NCBI GenBank assembly: GCA_016787625.1
Contig: JAEUUD010000002.1
Span: 1 to 51,849 of the forward strand
DNA: 51,849 nucleotides
Direction: 5' to 3'
Source: Cyclobacteriaceae bacterium
Lineage (GTDB): Bacteria; Bacteroidota; Bacteroidia; Cytophagales; Cyclobacteriaceae
This document shows positions 33,656 through 44,036 of the stretch, piece by piece. A program made the position numbers and the translations under genes. The first letter of the stretch is position 1. Each line of letters starts with the position of its first letter. The notes under the pieces were generated by a model that saw nothing but the letters and a program-made list of their open reading frames with translations, ran no database searches and was not told where the DNA came from.

Positions 33656-33674
33656 AGTTATAACAAGCGCAATT

Positions 33675-35249
33675 ATGGCAGAAATCAGACCAGAAGAAGT
33701 ATCCGCAATCCTGCGAGAGCAACTTTCCCAATCACGAACCGATGCTGAATTGGAGGAAGTAGGTACCGTGTTAACCATTGGAGATGGCGTGGCACGCATT
33801 TATGGTTTATCAAAGGCGCAAGCCGGCGAGCTGGTTGAATTTGAGAATGGCCTTCAGGCGCTTGTGCTGAACCTCGAAGAAGACAACGTTGGCGTTGTGC
33901 TTCTGGGTGATCCTAAAGGTATTCGTGAGGGTGCCATCGTAAAGCGCACAGGTAGAATCGCCTCCGTGCAGGTTGGTGATGGTGTGCTAGGGCGCGTGGT
34001 CGATACCCTTGCCAAACCCATCGACGGTAAAGGACCGCTGAGTGGTGAATTGTATGAAATGCCTCTGGAGCGCAAGGCACCGGGTGTGATCTTCCGTCAG
34101 CCGGTGAATGAGCCACTGCAGACAGGAATCAAAGCCATTGACTCGATGATTCCGATCGGGAGAGGTCAGCGCGAATTGATTATCGGTGACCGGCAGACTG
34201 GTAAGACGGCTGTAGCCATCGACACCATTATCAATCAGCGTGAATTTTATGAGAATGGCAAACCGGTGTTCTGCATCTATGTTGCCATCGGTCAGAAAGC
34301 ATCGACCGTTGCAACCGTGGCATCAACCCTTGAACGTGCCGGAGCAATGCCATACACGGTGATTGTATCCGCCTCTGCATCTGACCCGGCTCCGATGCAG
34401 TATTTCGCACCGTTTACGGGTGCTGCGATTGGCGAGTTCTTTCGTGACACAGGACGTCCTGCGCTTGTTATCTATGATGACCTTTCAAAGCAGGCTGTTT
34501 CTTATCGTGAGGTATCTCTCTTACTGAGAAGGCCACCTGGCCGTGAAGCATATCCTGGTGACGTGTTTTACCTTCACTCACGCCTGCTGGAACGTGCTGC
34601 AAAAATCATCAACAATGATGCATTGGCGCAGAAGATGAATGATCTTCCTCCGTCCATCAAGCATCTTGTAAAAGGCGGAGGCTCGCTCACCGCGCTACCC
34701 ATTATTGAAACGCAAGCCAATGACGTTTCAGCGTACATTCCTACCAACGTTATTTCCATTACTGACGGACAGATATTCCTGGAGACCAACTTATTCAACT
34801 CGGGTATCCGTCCTGCCATCAACGTGGGTATTTCGGTATCACGCGTGGGAGGGGCAGCACAAATCAAATCAATGAAGAAGGTTGCGGGTACACTGAAGCT
34901 TGACCAGGCTCAGTTCCGCGAACTGGAAGCATTTGCAAAATTTGGATCTGATCTTGATGCGTCGACCAAACTGACTATTGAACGTGGACGCAGAAACCTC
35001 GAAGTACTCAAGCAGCCACAGTACGAGCCCGTATCGGTAGAAGAGCAGGTGGCCATTATCACCGCATCGACAAGGGGATATATCGACAAGGTCCCTGTCG
35101 CCAAAGTGAAGGAGTTTGAAAAAGAATTCCTTGGCTTGCTACGCGATACCAACAAGGGTATCCTTGATAATTTCCGAGCAGGTAAGTTCGAGGATAGTGA
35201 CCTGGCAACCGTAAAGAAACTTGCGGTTGAGTTGGCTGGAAAGTATTAA
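33675..35249 (+). CDS. atpA: F1Fo ATP synthase subunit alpha
   Basis: 524 residues from the ATG at 33675; an in-frame extension upstream overlaps atpH and is rejected. The start [17 protein letters not shown] is typical. The beta-barrel N-domain is followed by the nucleotide-binding core with Walker [11 protein letters not shown] (about 172-181), [20 protein letters not shown] and the conserved [15 protein letters not shown]. The C-terminal helical domain is complete. Alpha alternates with beta in F1; beta is not encoded in this window. Normal length, no unusual residues seen. Confidence 0.98.
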   Translation: MAEIRPEEVSAILREQLSQSRTDAELEEVGTVLTIGDGVARIYGLSKAQAGELVEFENGLQALVLNLEEDNVGVVLLGDPKGIREGAIVKRTGRIASVQVGDGVLGRVVDTLAKPIDGKGPLSGELYEMPLERKAPGVIFRQPVNEPLQTGIKAIDSMIPIGRGQRELIIGDRQTGKTAVAIDTIINQREFYENGKPVFCIYVAIGQKASTVATVASTLERAGAMPYTVIVSASASDPAPMQYFAPFTGAAIGEFFRDTGRPALVIYDDLSKQAVSYREVSLLLRRPPGREAYPGDVFYLHSRLLERAAKIINNDALAQKMNDLPPSIKHLVKGGGSLTALPIIETQANDVSAYIPTNVISITDGQIFLETNLFNSGIRPAINVGISVSRVGGAAQIKSMKKVAGTLKLDQAQFRELEAFAKFGSDLDASTKLTIERGRRNLEVLKQPQYEPVSVEEQVAIITASTRGYIDKVPVAKVKEFEKEFLGLLRDTNKGILDNFRAGKFEDSDLATVKKLAVELAGKY

Positions 35250-35276
35250 TTATCCACTAGGAGAAGACGTTAGCAA

Positions 35277-36152
35277 ATGCCCAGTCTTAAGGAAGTCAAG
35301 ACCAGAATAGGATCGGTGATCAGCACACAGCAGATCACCAAAGCCATGAAAATGGTGGCAGCCGCGAAATTGCGGAAGTCTCAGGACCGCATTATCCAAA
35401 TGAGACCTTTTGCAAAAAAGATGACAGCCATTTTACAAAACCTGTCCGGTGGAAATACTGATGGGGACAATTGGTATGGCAAAGTTCGCACGGAAGAAAA
35501 AATTCTTATTGTAGCTATTAATTCTGATCGCGGCCTTTGCGGCTCGTTCAATTCGAACACAGTGAAAGGAGTTTTACGACTCATTGAGGAGAAATACTCG
35601 ACTCAGCATGCTAAGAAGAATGTAACGATACTCCCTATCGGGAAGAAAGCTCTGGATTTTTTTACCAAGAGAAATTTTCCTGTTCAGGTTGACTACGCGA
35701 CGATGTTTCATGGGCTGACATTTGAGAAATCTGCTGAAGCTGCTGCTTTCATGATGGATGCCTTTAAGAATGGTGAGTATGACAAGATCGAGATTGTATA
35801 CAACCAGTTCAAAAATGTGGCTACACAAGTACTTGTCGTAGAACAGTTCTTGCCTGTATTGCCCATCGAAAAAGGAAAGGCCTCTGAGATTGATTATATC
35901 TTCCAGCCGAACAAGGAGGAGATTATTGCTGGTATTATACCAAAGTCCCTGAAGGTGCAATTATTCAAGACGCTTCTTGATTCCAATGCTTCGGAAAATG
36001 GGGCCAGGATGACGGCCATGGACAAGGCCAATGAGAATGCAGGTGAGCTGTTAAAAGAGCTGAAGCTCACTTACAACAGAACCCGCCAGGCAGCCATTAC
36101 CAAGGAAATCCTGGAAATTGTCGCCGGTGCTGAGGCCCTGAAGTCAGCCTAA
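35277..36152 (+). CDS. atpG: F1Fo ATP synthase subunit gamma
   Basis: 291 residues. Both ends form the central-stalk coiled coil: LKEVKTRIGSVISTQQITKA, KMVAAAKLRKSQ at the N-terminus, and NAGELLKELKLTYNRTRQAA then ITKEILEIVAGAEAL at the C-terminus. The internal SDRGLCGSFNSN is diagnostic. It ends the operon: a T6 run (36164-36169) follows without a convincing stem, and a 121-base gap separates it from the sensor kinase. The absence of atpD and atpC after it indicates that beta and epsilon are encoded elsewhere, a split known in Bacteroidota. Confidence 0.97.
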   Translation: MPSLKEVKTRIGSVISTQQITKAMKMVAAAKLRKSQDRIIQMRPFAKKMTAILQNLSGGNTDGDNWYGKVRTEEKILIVAINSDRGLCGSFNSNTVKGVLRLIEEKYSTQHAKKNVTILPIGKKALDFFTKRNFPVQVDYATMFHGLTFEKSAEAAAFMMDAFKNGEYDKIEIVYNQFKNVATQVLVVEQFLPVLPIEKGKASEIDYIFQPNKEEIIAGIIPKSLKVQLFKTLLDSNASENGARMTAMDKANENAGELLKELKLTYNRTRQAAITKEILEIVAGAEALKSA

Positions 36153-36273
36153 GGTAAACCTGCTTTTTTGCTGGAATTTGAGGCCGGGGTGCCCCCTGAA
36201 AACCTTACGATTTTATAACGTTTCTTACATCCAGGCTGAGTAACGGCCTTACGGAACGTATTTTTAGGGTTCT

Positions 36274-38103
36274 ATGCCGATGACTGAGCTAATTAGGGGG
36301 AGCCTTCAAAAGGTCATCGATCACCTTCCCGTGGTCGTTTTTGAGTACACCTTTTTCCCTGATGGATTCAGAGGCTTCACCTACATAAGTCCGCGCTGCG
36401 AGGAGCTTCTTGGCCTTGATCCTGAGGTCATCATAGATGGACAGTTGAGCTTCGACAACTATATCCACCCGGATGACCGGCATACATTTCACCACAGTGT
36501 CATGCAAAGTGTGAACTCCTTGCAGGAATGGTCATGGAGGGGAAGGTGCCGTGGTAAAGATGGCTATCTCTGGATAGAAACAAAGAGCAACCCTACGCGG
36601 ACGCTTGACGGGAGAATCGTGTACCATGGAGTCTTCTCGGATATTGGTGAACGAATGCGACTGGAGGTCGAGCACCGACTCACAGAGCAACGCTACAGAA
36701 GTCTTGTTGAACAGTTGCCATTGGGAATCGCTATACATTCAAAGGGCAAACTGAGGTATGCCAATGAAGCAACGGCACGACTGATAGGAGCGAGGAGCCC
36801 GCAGGAACTCATTGGCATGGAGGCGATGCAATTTGTCCATCCCGATTTCAAAGAGCAGGTCTCATCACGCGTGGCCTCTGTGCTGCAAGGACACTCAGTG
36901 GCTCCCATGGAAGTGAAGTTTATCAGGCTTGACGGCAGGGTCATTGATGTGGAGAGCATGGGACATCCAGCTGTCTATGAAGGTGAGCCAGCCGTTCAGA
37001 TCATTTTCGCGGATATCACGGAGCGCAAGAAGGCAGAAGCGGGTTTCCAAAAAGCCGAGAAGCTTTTTTTTCAATTGTTTGAGAGCACACCTTTAGCGAT
37101 CGTACTTCTCGACGAGAAGAGCCAGGTGGTTCGCGTTAATAAGGGATTTGAAGAGCTTTTTGGTTATTCACAGCCTGATTTGACAGGACGTGTCTTGACC
37201 GATGCCATCGTACCAGCAGAATTTGAAAAGGAAGGAGATGAGATCAATAATATGATCACTGAGAATAAGGTGGTCAGGGTAGAAACAGTGAGACAGAGAA
37301 AAAATGGCGAACGGGTATCTGTCATTATTTATGGTATTCCGGTTGTTCTTCATGATGAGAAAATCGGGATTTTTGGAATGTACGTTGACATCACCGAGCG
37401 GCAGAAGGTGGAGGAAGAATTGAAGGTAAGGAATGCCGAGCTCGATAATTTTGTATACAAAGTTTCACATGACCTCAGGGCGCCGTTATCATCTGTTCTT
37501 GGCCTGGCTAATCTTGCTGCCATGCCAGGTAATAATGACGATCTATCCAGCTACATTAAACTGATGGGCCAGAAGGCCACGCAATTGGATCACTTCATCA
37601 GTGATGTGCTGAGTCATTCCAAGAATTTGAAGCTGGATGTATCGGTCAGCCAGGTTGACCTGAAGGAGATTATTACAAGGACATTCCAGGACCTGAATTA
37701 TCTAGCAGGTGCCGGAGAGATGAGTAAAAATATTTCCATATCAGGGATGACGTTCTTTAGCGACCCATGGCGTGTGGCTGAAATTTTCAGAAACCTGATT
37801 TCAAATGCCATCAAGTATAGGAAGTTGAATCACGCCGGAGCCGTGGTGAGTATAGCGGCAGTTGTTACAGAGGAGCGATGCGATATCGTTGTTGAAGACA
37901 ACGGAATTGGCGTTGAACCCGAGCATGTCCAGCGAGTTTTTGAAATGTTCTATCGGGCAAGTGGCCAATCTGATGGCAGTGGATTGGGACTGTACATAGT
38001 CAAGAATGCCATTGACAAGTTGGGCGGGACCGTTTCTGTAGCCAGTGAGATGGGTAAGGGCACTCGATTTGCCATTACACTGCCCAATCGCCTTTCAAAA
38101 TAA
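36274..38103 (+). CDS. Orphan sensor histidine kinase with three PAS domains
   Basis: 609 residues, no membrane helix, hence cytosolic. Three PAS/PAC units: about 1-130 (FTYISPRCEELLGLDPEVII, ending VFSDIGERMRLE), about 135-260 (ending IIFADITERKKAE) and about 262-385 (VRVNKGFEELFGYSQPDL, ending GMYVDITERQKVEE). Then HisKA with the phospho-histidine in FVYKVSHDLRAPLSSVLG and an HATPase (RNLISNAIKYR N box, VVEDNGIGV, GSGLGLYIVKNAIDKLGG). No response regulator is next to it, so its partner is unknown. PAS ligands (haem, flavin or small molecules) cannot be assigned. Confidence 0.93.
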   Translation: MPMTELIRGSLQKVIDHLPVVVFEYTFFPDGFRGFTYISPRCEELLGLDPEVIIDGQLSFDNYIHPDDRHTFHHSVMQSVNSLQEWSWRGRCRGKDGYLWIETKSNPTRTLDGRIVYHGVFSDIGERMRLEVEHRLTEQRYRSLVEQLPLGIAIHSKGKLRYANEATARLIGARSPQELIGMEAMQFVHPDFKEQVSSRVASVLQGHSVAPMEVKFIRLDGRVIDVESMGHPAVYEGEPAVQIIFADITERKKAEAGFQKAEKLFFQLFESTPLAIVLLDEKSQVVRVNKGFEELFGYSQPDLTGRVLTDAIVPAEFEKEGDEINNMITENKVVRVETVRQRKNGERVSVIIYGIPVVLHDEKIGIFGMYVDITERQKVEEELKVRNAELDNFVYKVSHDLRAPLSSVLGLANLAAMPGNNDDLSSYIKLMGQKATQLDHFISDVLSHSKNLKLDVSVSQVDLKEIITRTFQDLNYLAGAGEMSKNISISGMTFFSDPWRVAEIFRNLISNAIKYRKLNHAGAVVSIAAVVTEERCDIVVEDNGIGVEPEHVQRVFEMFYRASGQSDGSGLGLYIVKNAIDKLGGTVSVASEMGKGTRFAITLPNRLSK

Positions 38104-38129
38104 CCGCTTATCTTGGCGGCTGTTCATCT

Positions 38130-39299
38130 ATGCAGATTATTGAAGTACAGAACCAATCGCAGATCAGCGAGTTCCTGAATCTTCCGGTTCGCCTTTACAA
38201 AGAGGAGCCTCATTGGATCAGGCCCCTGGATAAGGACATTGAGAATGTTTTTGATCCGGACAGGAACAAGGCATTTAAGGATGGTGCTTGCTCAAGATGG
38301 ATACTAAGAACCAATGAGGGATTGGTTATCGGAAGAGTTGCTGCATTCATTCTGAACAGTACGATCAAAAAAGGTAATGATCAACCAACTGGCGGAATGG
38401 GTTTTTTTGAGTGCATCAATGACCAACAGGCTGCATTCATGCTCTTTGATCGGTGCCAGGAGTGGCTGAAGAGCAGGGGAATGGAAGCCATGGACGGCCC
38501 AATCAATTTTGGAAGTCGTGAAAAGTGGTGGGGATTACTGGTTGAAGGTTTTGATCAGGACCCCAATTATCAGTGCAACTACAATTTTCCTTACTACGCT
38601 TCACTTTTTGAAACATATGGATTCAAGCTGTATTTTAACCAGCTTACTTTCAGCAGACACATCATGGAGCCATTGTCTGAAAGACTTTCATACAAGGCAG
38701 AATTGATTTCAAAGGACGCTAGTTATTCTTTTCGATTTATAGCAAAAGGGGAGCTTGAAAAACTCCCGGAGTATATCCAGACAGTCTACAACAAGGCATG
38801 GGCAAACCGCGCAGAGAATCCTGAGCTGACACTCTCTCAGGCTAAACTGTTGGTGAAGCAGATGAAGCCTATCCTTGATCCGCGACTACTTTGGTTTGGC
38901 TTTCATCATCAGGAACCTGTCTCTTTTTTTCTTTCATTACCGGAGATCAACCAGCTGTTTAAGCACATTCATGGAAAGCTCAATTGGATGGCCCTGGTAA
39001 AACTAGGCTGGATGAAAGTTTTCAAACCAAACCGGAAGGCGTTTGGGATATTGTTCGGTGTAGTTCCGGCGCATCAGGGAAAGGGTGTTGACGGGGCAAT
39101 GATCGTGGCTGCGAGAGACCTCTATCAATCCGACAGCATGCCATATAAGGAGTATGAAATGAACTGGATTGGCGACTTTAACCCTAAAATGATTCAGGTT
39201 GTGGAGCAAGTTGGAGCAAGAGTAAATAAACGACATATTACGTACAGAAAGCTCTTTGATGAGCAGAAACCTTTTAGACGTCACCCCATCCTCAATTGA
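38130..39299 (+). CDS. GNAT-fold acetyltransferase-like protein (YghO-like)
   Basis: 389 residues. N-terminal part IIEVQNQSQISEFLNLPVRL and YKEEPHWIRPL is typical of a long Bacteroidota family annotated as GNAT or YghO-like. The GNAT core lies in the C-terminal half, with the acetyl-CoA loop visible as GVVPAHQGKGVDGAMI (about 311-326), close to the Q/R-x-x-G-x-G pattern. A substrate cannot be named. The gene ends 7 bases before the VTT gene, suggesting co-transcription with it. Confidence 0.8.
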   Translation: MQIIEVQNQSQISEFLNLPVRLYKEEPHWIRPLDKDIENVFDPDRNKAFKDGACSRWILRTNEGLVIGRVAAFILNSTIKKGNDQPTGGMGFFECINDQQAAFMLFDRCQEWLKSRGMEAMDGPINFGSREKWWGLLVEGFDQDPNYQCNYNFPYYASLFETYGFKLYFNQLTFSRHIMEPLSERLSYKAELISKDASYSFRFIAKGELEKLPEYIQTVYNKAWANRAENPELTLSQAKLLVKQMKPILDPRLLWFGFHHQEPVSFFLSLPEINQLFKHIHGKLNWMALVKLGWMKVFKPNRKAFGILFGVVPAHQGKGVDGAMIVAARDLYQSDSMPYKEYEMNWIGDFNPKMIQVVEQVGARVNKRHITYRKLFDEQKPFRRHPILN

Positions 39300-39306
39300 T
39301 TCCCCA

Positions 39307-39888
39307 ATGGCTGAAGCAGAAGAATCTAAAGCCAGTTTCCTATGGCGTAACCTGTTGCGGGGCCTTATTTGGTTTGCGGTTATCCTCACTGCGTACATTC
39401 TCGCCAGCGAGGAAATATCTGCCTATCAGAAAGAGATCAATGCAGTGGGCGGCAGGCTGCCTTTGTTGCTTGCTATATTCACTGTGTCTGAGGTGGTGTT
39501 TGGCATTATACCACCTGAGTTGTTCATGCTCATCTGGCAGTCAAAAGGAGTGCTTTCAGAATATGTCATCAACCTGACCTACCTTACCCTGATTTCATAT
39601 GCTGCCGGTGTGCTTGGCTACTACATCGGACATTTCTTTTCGAAGACAGCTGTGTATCAAAAAATCCATAACCGATATCTTAAGCAATATGACTCGCAAT
39701 TAAGGAGGTATGGTCTTTACCTTGTACTTGTCGGGGCAATCACACCTGTTCCTTTTTCAGCCACATGCATGTTGGCGGGATCAGTCAACACTCCGATCGA
39801 TAAATTTTTGCTGATTTGCATCTCACGCATCATCCGCTTTGCCGGATATGGATGGGCTGTATGGGCTGCTCCCAACTACTTCACTTAA
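39307..39888 (+). CDS. VTT/DedA-family (SNARE-associated) membrane protein
   Basis: 193 residues from the ATG at 39307. Hydrophobic helices at about 17-36, 54-75 and 88-112 are followed by a re-entrant region and the motif GAITPVPFSATCMLAGSVNT (about 147-166), with conserved prolines and a final helix KFLLICISRIIRFAGYGW bearing a conserved arginine, both typical of VTT-domain proteins. Members move lipid carriers such as undecaprenyl phosphate or phospholipids between leaflets. The stop TAA overlaps the TAA stop of the convergent RND gene in a shared TTAA (39885-39888). Confidence 0.82.
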   Translation: MAEAEESKASFLWRNLLRGLIWFAVILTAYILASEEISAYQKEINAVGGRLPLLLAIFTVSEVVFGIIPPELFMLIWQSKGVLSEYVINLTYLTLISYAAGVLGYYIGHFFSKTAVYQKIHNRYLKQYDSQLRRYGLYLVLVGAITPVPFSATCMLAGSVNTPIDKFLLICISRIIRFAGYGWAVWAAPNYFT

Positions 39889-42800
39889 GCATGCACCACG
39901 TGCTTGCTGGAGAAGTAGGAATAGATGGCGGGGATCACATACAGGGTTAGTGCCGTAGAAAAAAGCATGCCTCCTATAACGGCGATACCCATCGACACGC
40001 GACTTTCAGAACCTGAACCCAATGCAAGAGCAATGGGTAAAATTCCAAGTACGGTAGAAAGGCTTGTCATGATGATTGGCCTGAAACGTGACTCTGCCGA
40101 GCCAATAACAGCTTCAAGAATATTCATCCCTTGTTCTTTGCGCTGATTGGCGAACTCAACAATGAGAATTCCGTTCTTGGTAACCAGTCCGATAAGCATG
40201 ATGATGCCGATCTGACTGAAGATGTTCAGTGTTTGATTGAAATACCAAAGCGAAAGCAGGGCCCCTGCGAGAGCGAGTGGTACCGTGAACATGATCACCA
40301 AAGGATCTTTGAAGCTTTCAAACTGTCCGGCCAATACCAAGTAAATAATCGCCAATGCGATGATAAAGGCCATGTAGATGCTGGAGGAGCTTTCGGCAAA
40401 CTCTCTTGCGGCGCCATCGAGGCTGGTTGTGTAGCTTTCATCAAGGACTTCATCAGCAATTCTTCTCATTTCCTTTATGCCCTCATCCATGGCCACTCCA
40501 CGCGCAAGCTGGGCCTGTACTTTGGCAGAAGAATACCGGTTGAAGCGGTATAATTGAGGCGGCTTGCTTTGCTCCTGCATGGTGACAAGGTTGTCAAGCT
40601 GTATCAGTTCACCCTTCTTGTTTTTCACATAAAGGGATTTCAGGTCAAGGGGCTCGTTACGGTCCTTGCGCTCCACCTGTCCAATGATCTGGTATTGTTT
40701 TCCATCCATGATAAAGTTTCCAAAGCGGGTTCCACTCAACCCCAATTGGAGGGTCTGGGCAATGTCCAGCACGTTAACACCAATGTTTCTGGCCTTGTCA
40801 CGGTCAATCGAGATATTGATTTCCGGCTTATTGAATTTCAGGTCAAGGTCAACAAAAGAGAATTTTGGGCTGGCCGTCGCTTTGCTCATGAATACCGGAA
40901 GGGCTGTTTTGAGTTTTTCGAGATTTGAAGCTTGTATGACAAACTGAAGAGGAAATCCACCACGTCGATCGCCACCGATCGTTTGCGTTTGAGTGACATA
41001 GGTCCTTACGCCCGTAAACTGTTTGGATCGTTCAGTAATATCATCGACGATCTCCTGCTGGGTGCGGCCTCGCTCCTGAGTTGGTTTAAGAATGACTCGG
41101 ACCATGCCTGAGTTGACACCAACGGCGCCAAATCCGGGAGCGGTTACACTCACGAGTCCTGAATGCTCTGGAATATCACGCTGCAGAAAATTGGTGATAT
41201 CCATGACATAGCCGTCCATATACTCAAACGTTGCACCCTCGGCACCTTGAGCCATAATCCTGAACTCACTTCGGTCTTCCAGCGGTGCAAGTTCTGCCGG
41301 CAGTGTTTTTGCCAGGTATACAATCAGGAACCCGGAAAGGAGAATAATGACGAAGGCAAACCACCTTCTTTTCATAAAACCCTGCAGCGAAGAGGCATAC
41401 TGCTGAGTGAGCCATTGGAAGAATGGCTCCGTCTTGCGGTACAACCATGGCTGTTGTTCGCGGCGCTTGAGAAGCTTAGAACTCATCATGGGCGTCAACG
41501 TCAGGGAGACAAAGGCGGAGATGGCCACCGAACTGGCGACCACAAGCCCAAATTCCCTAAACAATCGGCCTGTTAGCCCCTGAAGGAAAATAACAGGGAG
41601 AAACACAGCAACAACAGACACCGTTGTTGAAATAACAGCAAAGTAGATTTCTACAGAACCTTTTTTAGCGGCCTCAACAGGATCTTCACCTTCTTCAACC
41701 TTGACATAGATATTTTCCAGCACCACAATAGCATCATCCACGACAAGACCAATGGCGAGAACAATGGCCAGGAGTGTCAGTACATTAATGGTAAAGCCCA
41801 ACATGTACATAACAAAAAAGGATCCAATGAGGGAGATTGGAATCGTGGCAACAGGAATAAGCGTGGTGCGCCAGTCTCTCAGGAAGAAGAAAATGACGAA
41901 CAAGACGAGGCAGAACGCGATGAGTACCGTTTCTTCAACTTCTTTGATAGAGCTTCTTATGAATTTTGTAGAGTCCCAGCTCATGTAGTACTTAACATCT
42001 GGAGGCAGGTCTGCTTTGATCTGATCGAGTTTTTGGTAAAGCCTGTCTGCAATCTCTATGTTGTTTGCTCCGGGCTGAGCAACAATGGCCAGGGCTATAC
42101 CTGGCTTGCCATCACGACGTAGAAGTGTGCGGTCGTTCTCTGGGTATAGCTGTGCATAGCCGACATCGCTAAACCTGACAATGTTATCGCCATTGTCCTT
42201 GATGATGAGATCATTAAAATCATTGACGGTGGTCAGGCGACCCATGGTCCTCACGGTGAGTTCAGTGTTTTGACCTTCTACTCTGCCGGATGGCAACTCA
42301 ACGTTTTCCCTGTTCAAGGCTTGCAGTACATCCGATGGTGCAAGCTTCAGCGAGGCCATCTTGATGGGATCCATCCAAAGGCGCATTGAGTATCTGCGCT
42401 GACCCCACAGTTGTACAGAACTGACTCCTGGAATTGTCTGGAGTCTCTCTTTGAACATGATTTCCCCTACGCGCGACAGGTCAAGCAAATCCCGGTCGTC
42501 GCTCGCAACGGAAAGGAATATAATGGGGCTGGAGTCGGCGTCGGCTTTCTCAACAACCGGAGGATCAACATCCCGCGGCAGATTAAACAGTGATCCGGAT
42601 ACTTTGTCGCGCACATCATTGGCGGCCGCTTCAATGTTGATCCCAAGTTCAAATTCCACCGTGATGCTGCTGCGGCCTTCGCGGCTTACTGACGTGAGGG
42701 TCCGGATGCCCGCAATGCCATTGATGGCATCCTCAAGTGGTTCGGTAATCTGCGATTCGATAACATCTGCATTGGCCCCGACATAGTTCGTTGACACCGT

Positions 42801-42938
42801 AACCACCGGGGGGTCCACGCTCGGAAATTCACGGATGCCCAGGAAAGAAAATCCGATGTACCCGAACAAGATGATGACCAGCGACATGACAATCGCCAGA
42901 ACGGGTCGGTTGATACTTATGGTCGATAGACTTGCCAT
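39885..42938 (-). CDS. RND-family efflux pump inner-membrane protein (AcrB/HAE1 type)
   Basis: 1017 residues, standard for the family, with 12 membrane helices in two repeats. The start ISINRPVLAIVMSLVIILFG and the first porter segment GANADVIESQITEPLEDAIN are typical. The proton-relay aspartates are present in helix 4 (VLAIGLVVDDAIVVLENIYV), followed by FLPVIFLQGLTGRLFREF; the second half shows MLIGLVTKNGILIVEFANQR. It should extrude hydrophobic compounds by proton antiport, with the adaptor encoded 7 bases upstream. No TolC-like channel gene is in the window. Confidence 0.95.
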   Translation of the reverse strand: MASLSTISINRPVLAIVMSLVIILFGYIGFSFLGIREFPSVDPPVVTVSTNYVGANADVIESQITEPLEDAINGIAGIRTLTSVSREGRSSITVEFELGINIEAAANDVRDKVSGSLFNLPRDVDPPVVEKADADSSPIIFLSVASDDRDLLDLSRVGEIMFKERLQTIPGVSSVQLWGQRRYSMRLWMDPIKMASLKLAPSDVLQALNRENVELPSGRVEGQNTELTVRTMGRLTTVNDFNDLIIKDNGDNIVRFSDVGYAQLYPENDRTLLRRDGKPGIALAIVAQPGANNIEIADRLYQKLDQIKADLPPDVKYYMSWDSTKFIRSSIKEVEETVLIAFCLVLFVIFFFLRDWRTTLIPVATIPISLIGSFFVMYMLGFTINVLTLLAIVLAIGLVVDDAIVVLENIYVKVEEGEDPVEAAKKGSVEIYFAVISTTVSVVAVFLPVIFLQGLTGRLFREFGLVVASSVAISAFVSLTLTPMMSSKLLKRREQQPWLYRKTEPFFQWLTQQYASSLQGFMKRRWFAFVIILLSGFLIVYLAKTLPAELAPLEDRSEFRIMAQGAEGATFEYMDGYVMDITNFLQRDIPEHSGLVSVTAPGFGAVGVNSGMVRVILKPTQERGRTQQEIVDDITERSKQFTGVRTYVTQTQTIGGDRRGGFPLQFVIQASNLEKLKTALPVFMSKATASPKFSFVDLDLKFNKPEINISIDRDKARNIGVNVLDIAQTLQLGLSGTRFGNFIMDGKQYQIIGQVERKDRNEPLDLKSLYVKNKKGELIQLDNLVTMQEQSKPPQLYRFNRYSSAKVQAQLARGVAMDEGIKEMRRIADEVLDESYTTSLDGAAREFAESSSSIYMAFIIALAIIYLVLAGQFESFKDPLVIMFTVPLALAGALLSLWYFNQTLNIFSQIGIIMLIGLVTKNGILIVEFANQRKEQGMNILEAVIGSAESRFRPIIMTSLSTVLGILPIALALGSGSESRVSMGIAVIGGMLFSTALTLYVIPAIYSYFSSKHVVHA

Positions 42939-42945
42939 GTTTTGA

Positions 42946-44010
42946 CTAGTTTACTTTGACAACCTGTATTGGGAGCCCGGGCCTGAGTTGAAGAATTCCT
43001 GTAGTAATCACTGTATCGCCCGCTTTCAACCCTGACAACACCTCTAGCTTCAGGTTCGTTCGGGTTCCTGTTGTAACAGCTACCTCTTTGGCTTTGCCAC
43101 CATCAGCAACAAACACCGTTTGTCCCCGCTGACCGGGGATGACAGCCTGGGTCGGCACAAGCAGGGCATTGTCCTTTGAATCAAGGATCAGGTCAACTTT
43201 AACGAATTGACCAGGAAGCAGCAGTCCTTTCGAATTATCTGCCAGGGCGCGAAGCGTAAGTGTTCGTGTTTCTTCATTGATGTGTGGTTCCAGGGCGTAC
43301 ACTTCACCCTGAAAAATGCGGGACGTATCATTTTCAATGGTGAAGCGGATCTTTTTGCCAGCAGAAATATTGGCGCTGTATCGGCTCGGGACAGAAAATT
43401 CAATCTTCGCGGGAGAATTGTTATATAAGGTCGCTATAACCGTTGCGGGTGAAATGTAGGCGCCCTTGCTGACATAGCGAAGGCCAATGATTCCATCGAA
43501 AGGAGCAAAGACCCGAGTCTTTTGTAATTGAGCCTCCAGCAATTTGATATCAGAGATGGTGGTGTTAAGGCGGTTAAGGGCATTGTCATACTCCTCCTGA
43601 CTGATCGCGTCCTTGCTGCGCAGTTGTCGCTGTCTGAATTCAATATCCTTATTCAGCTTCTGCATGTAGCGCTGCTTTTCAATCAGCGCCCTGATTTCCT
43701 CATCATTGATCTGCACAAGCAATTCTCCCTGGCGAACGTGAGCGCCTTCCTTAAAGTTGATGTTGGTAATCTTTCCACTTGCTTCGCTCTTCAGCTCCAG
43801 GGACTCATTGGCGATGATCGAGCCGGTGATGATGAGGGTGTTGTCAAAATTGGAGGACTTGAGTAAGTGTCCTTCTACCGGCAGTAACGTTGACGCACTG
43901 GACTGAGCTGCTGGTTTGTTATCCTCTTTCTTCAGCAAGCCGAGCTTGGGCAGGGCCACGAGAAATGCGACAGCGAGAACAATTGCGATGGTAATAACAC
44001 GTTTGGTCAT
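42946..44010 (-). CDS. RND efflux periplasmic adaptor (membrane fusion protein)
   Basis: 354 residues. N-terminal membrane anchor TKRVITIAIVLAVAFLVALP. The lipoyl/biotinyl-like halves are GSIIANESLELKSEASGKIT and VFAPFDGIIGLRYVSKGAYI, enclosing a helical hairpin (LNKDIEFRQRQLRSKDAISQ and the following NRLNTTISDIKLLEAQ). Beta-barrel and membrane-proximal domains follow (LLVPTQAVIPGQRGQTVFVA). It bridges the RND pump to an outer-membrane channel. It starts 26 bases after coaE. Confidence 0.94.
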   Translation of the reverse strand: MTKRVITIAIVLAVAFLVALPKLGLLKKEDNKPAAQSSASTLLPVEGHLLKSSNFDNTLIITGSIIANESLELKSEASGKITNINFKEGAHVRQGELLVQINDEEIRALIEKQRYMQKLNKDIEFRQRQLRSKDAISQEEYDNALNRLNTTISDIKLLEAQLQKTRVFAPFDGIIGLRYVSKGAYISPATVIATLYNNSPAKIEFSVPSRYSANISAGKKIRFTIENDTSRIFQGEVYALEPHINEETRTLTLRALADNSKGLLLPGQFVKVDLILDSKDNALLVPTQAVIPGQRGQTVFVADGGKAKEVAVTTGTRTNLKLEVLSGLKAGDTVITTGILQLRPGLPIQVVKVN

Positions 44011-44036
44011 AGCTCAAAAAATATGATCAGGGAAAT

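Noticed and set aside
36150..36200. Possible terminator after atpG (T6 run and GGGG/CCCC repeat)
   Set aside because: The T run is preceded by only a 3-bp stem and the GC repeat has a loop of two bases and no T tail, so no convincing hairpin forms.
35250..36273. Missing atpD and atpC read as a deletion
   Set aside because: Beta and epsilon subunits are encoded at a separate locus in many Bacteroidota, and there is no scar or gene remnant here.
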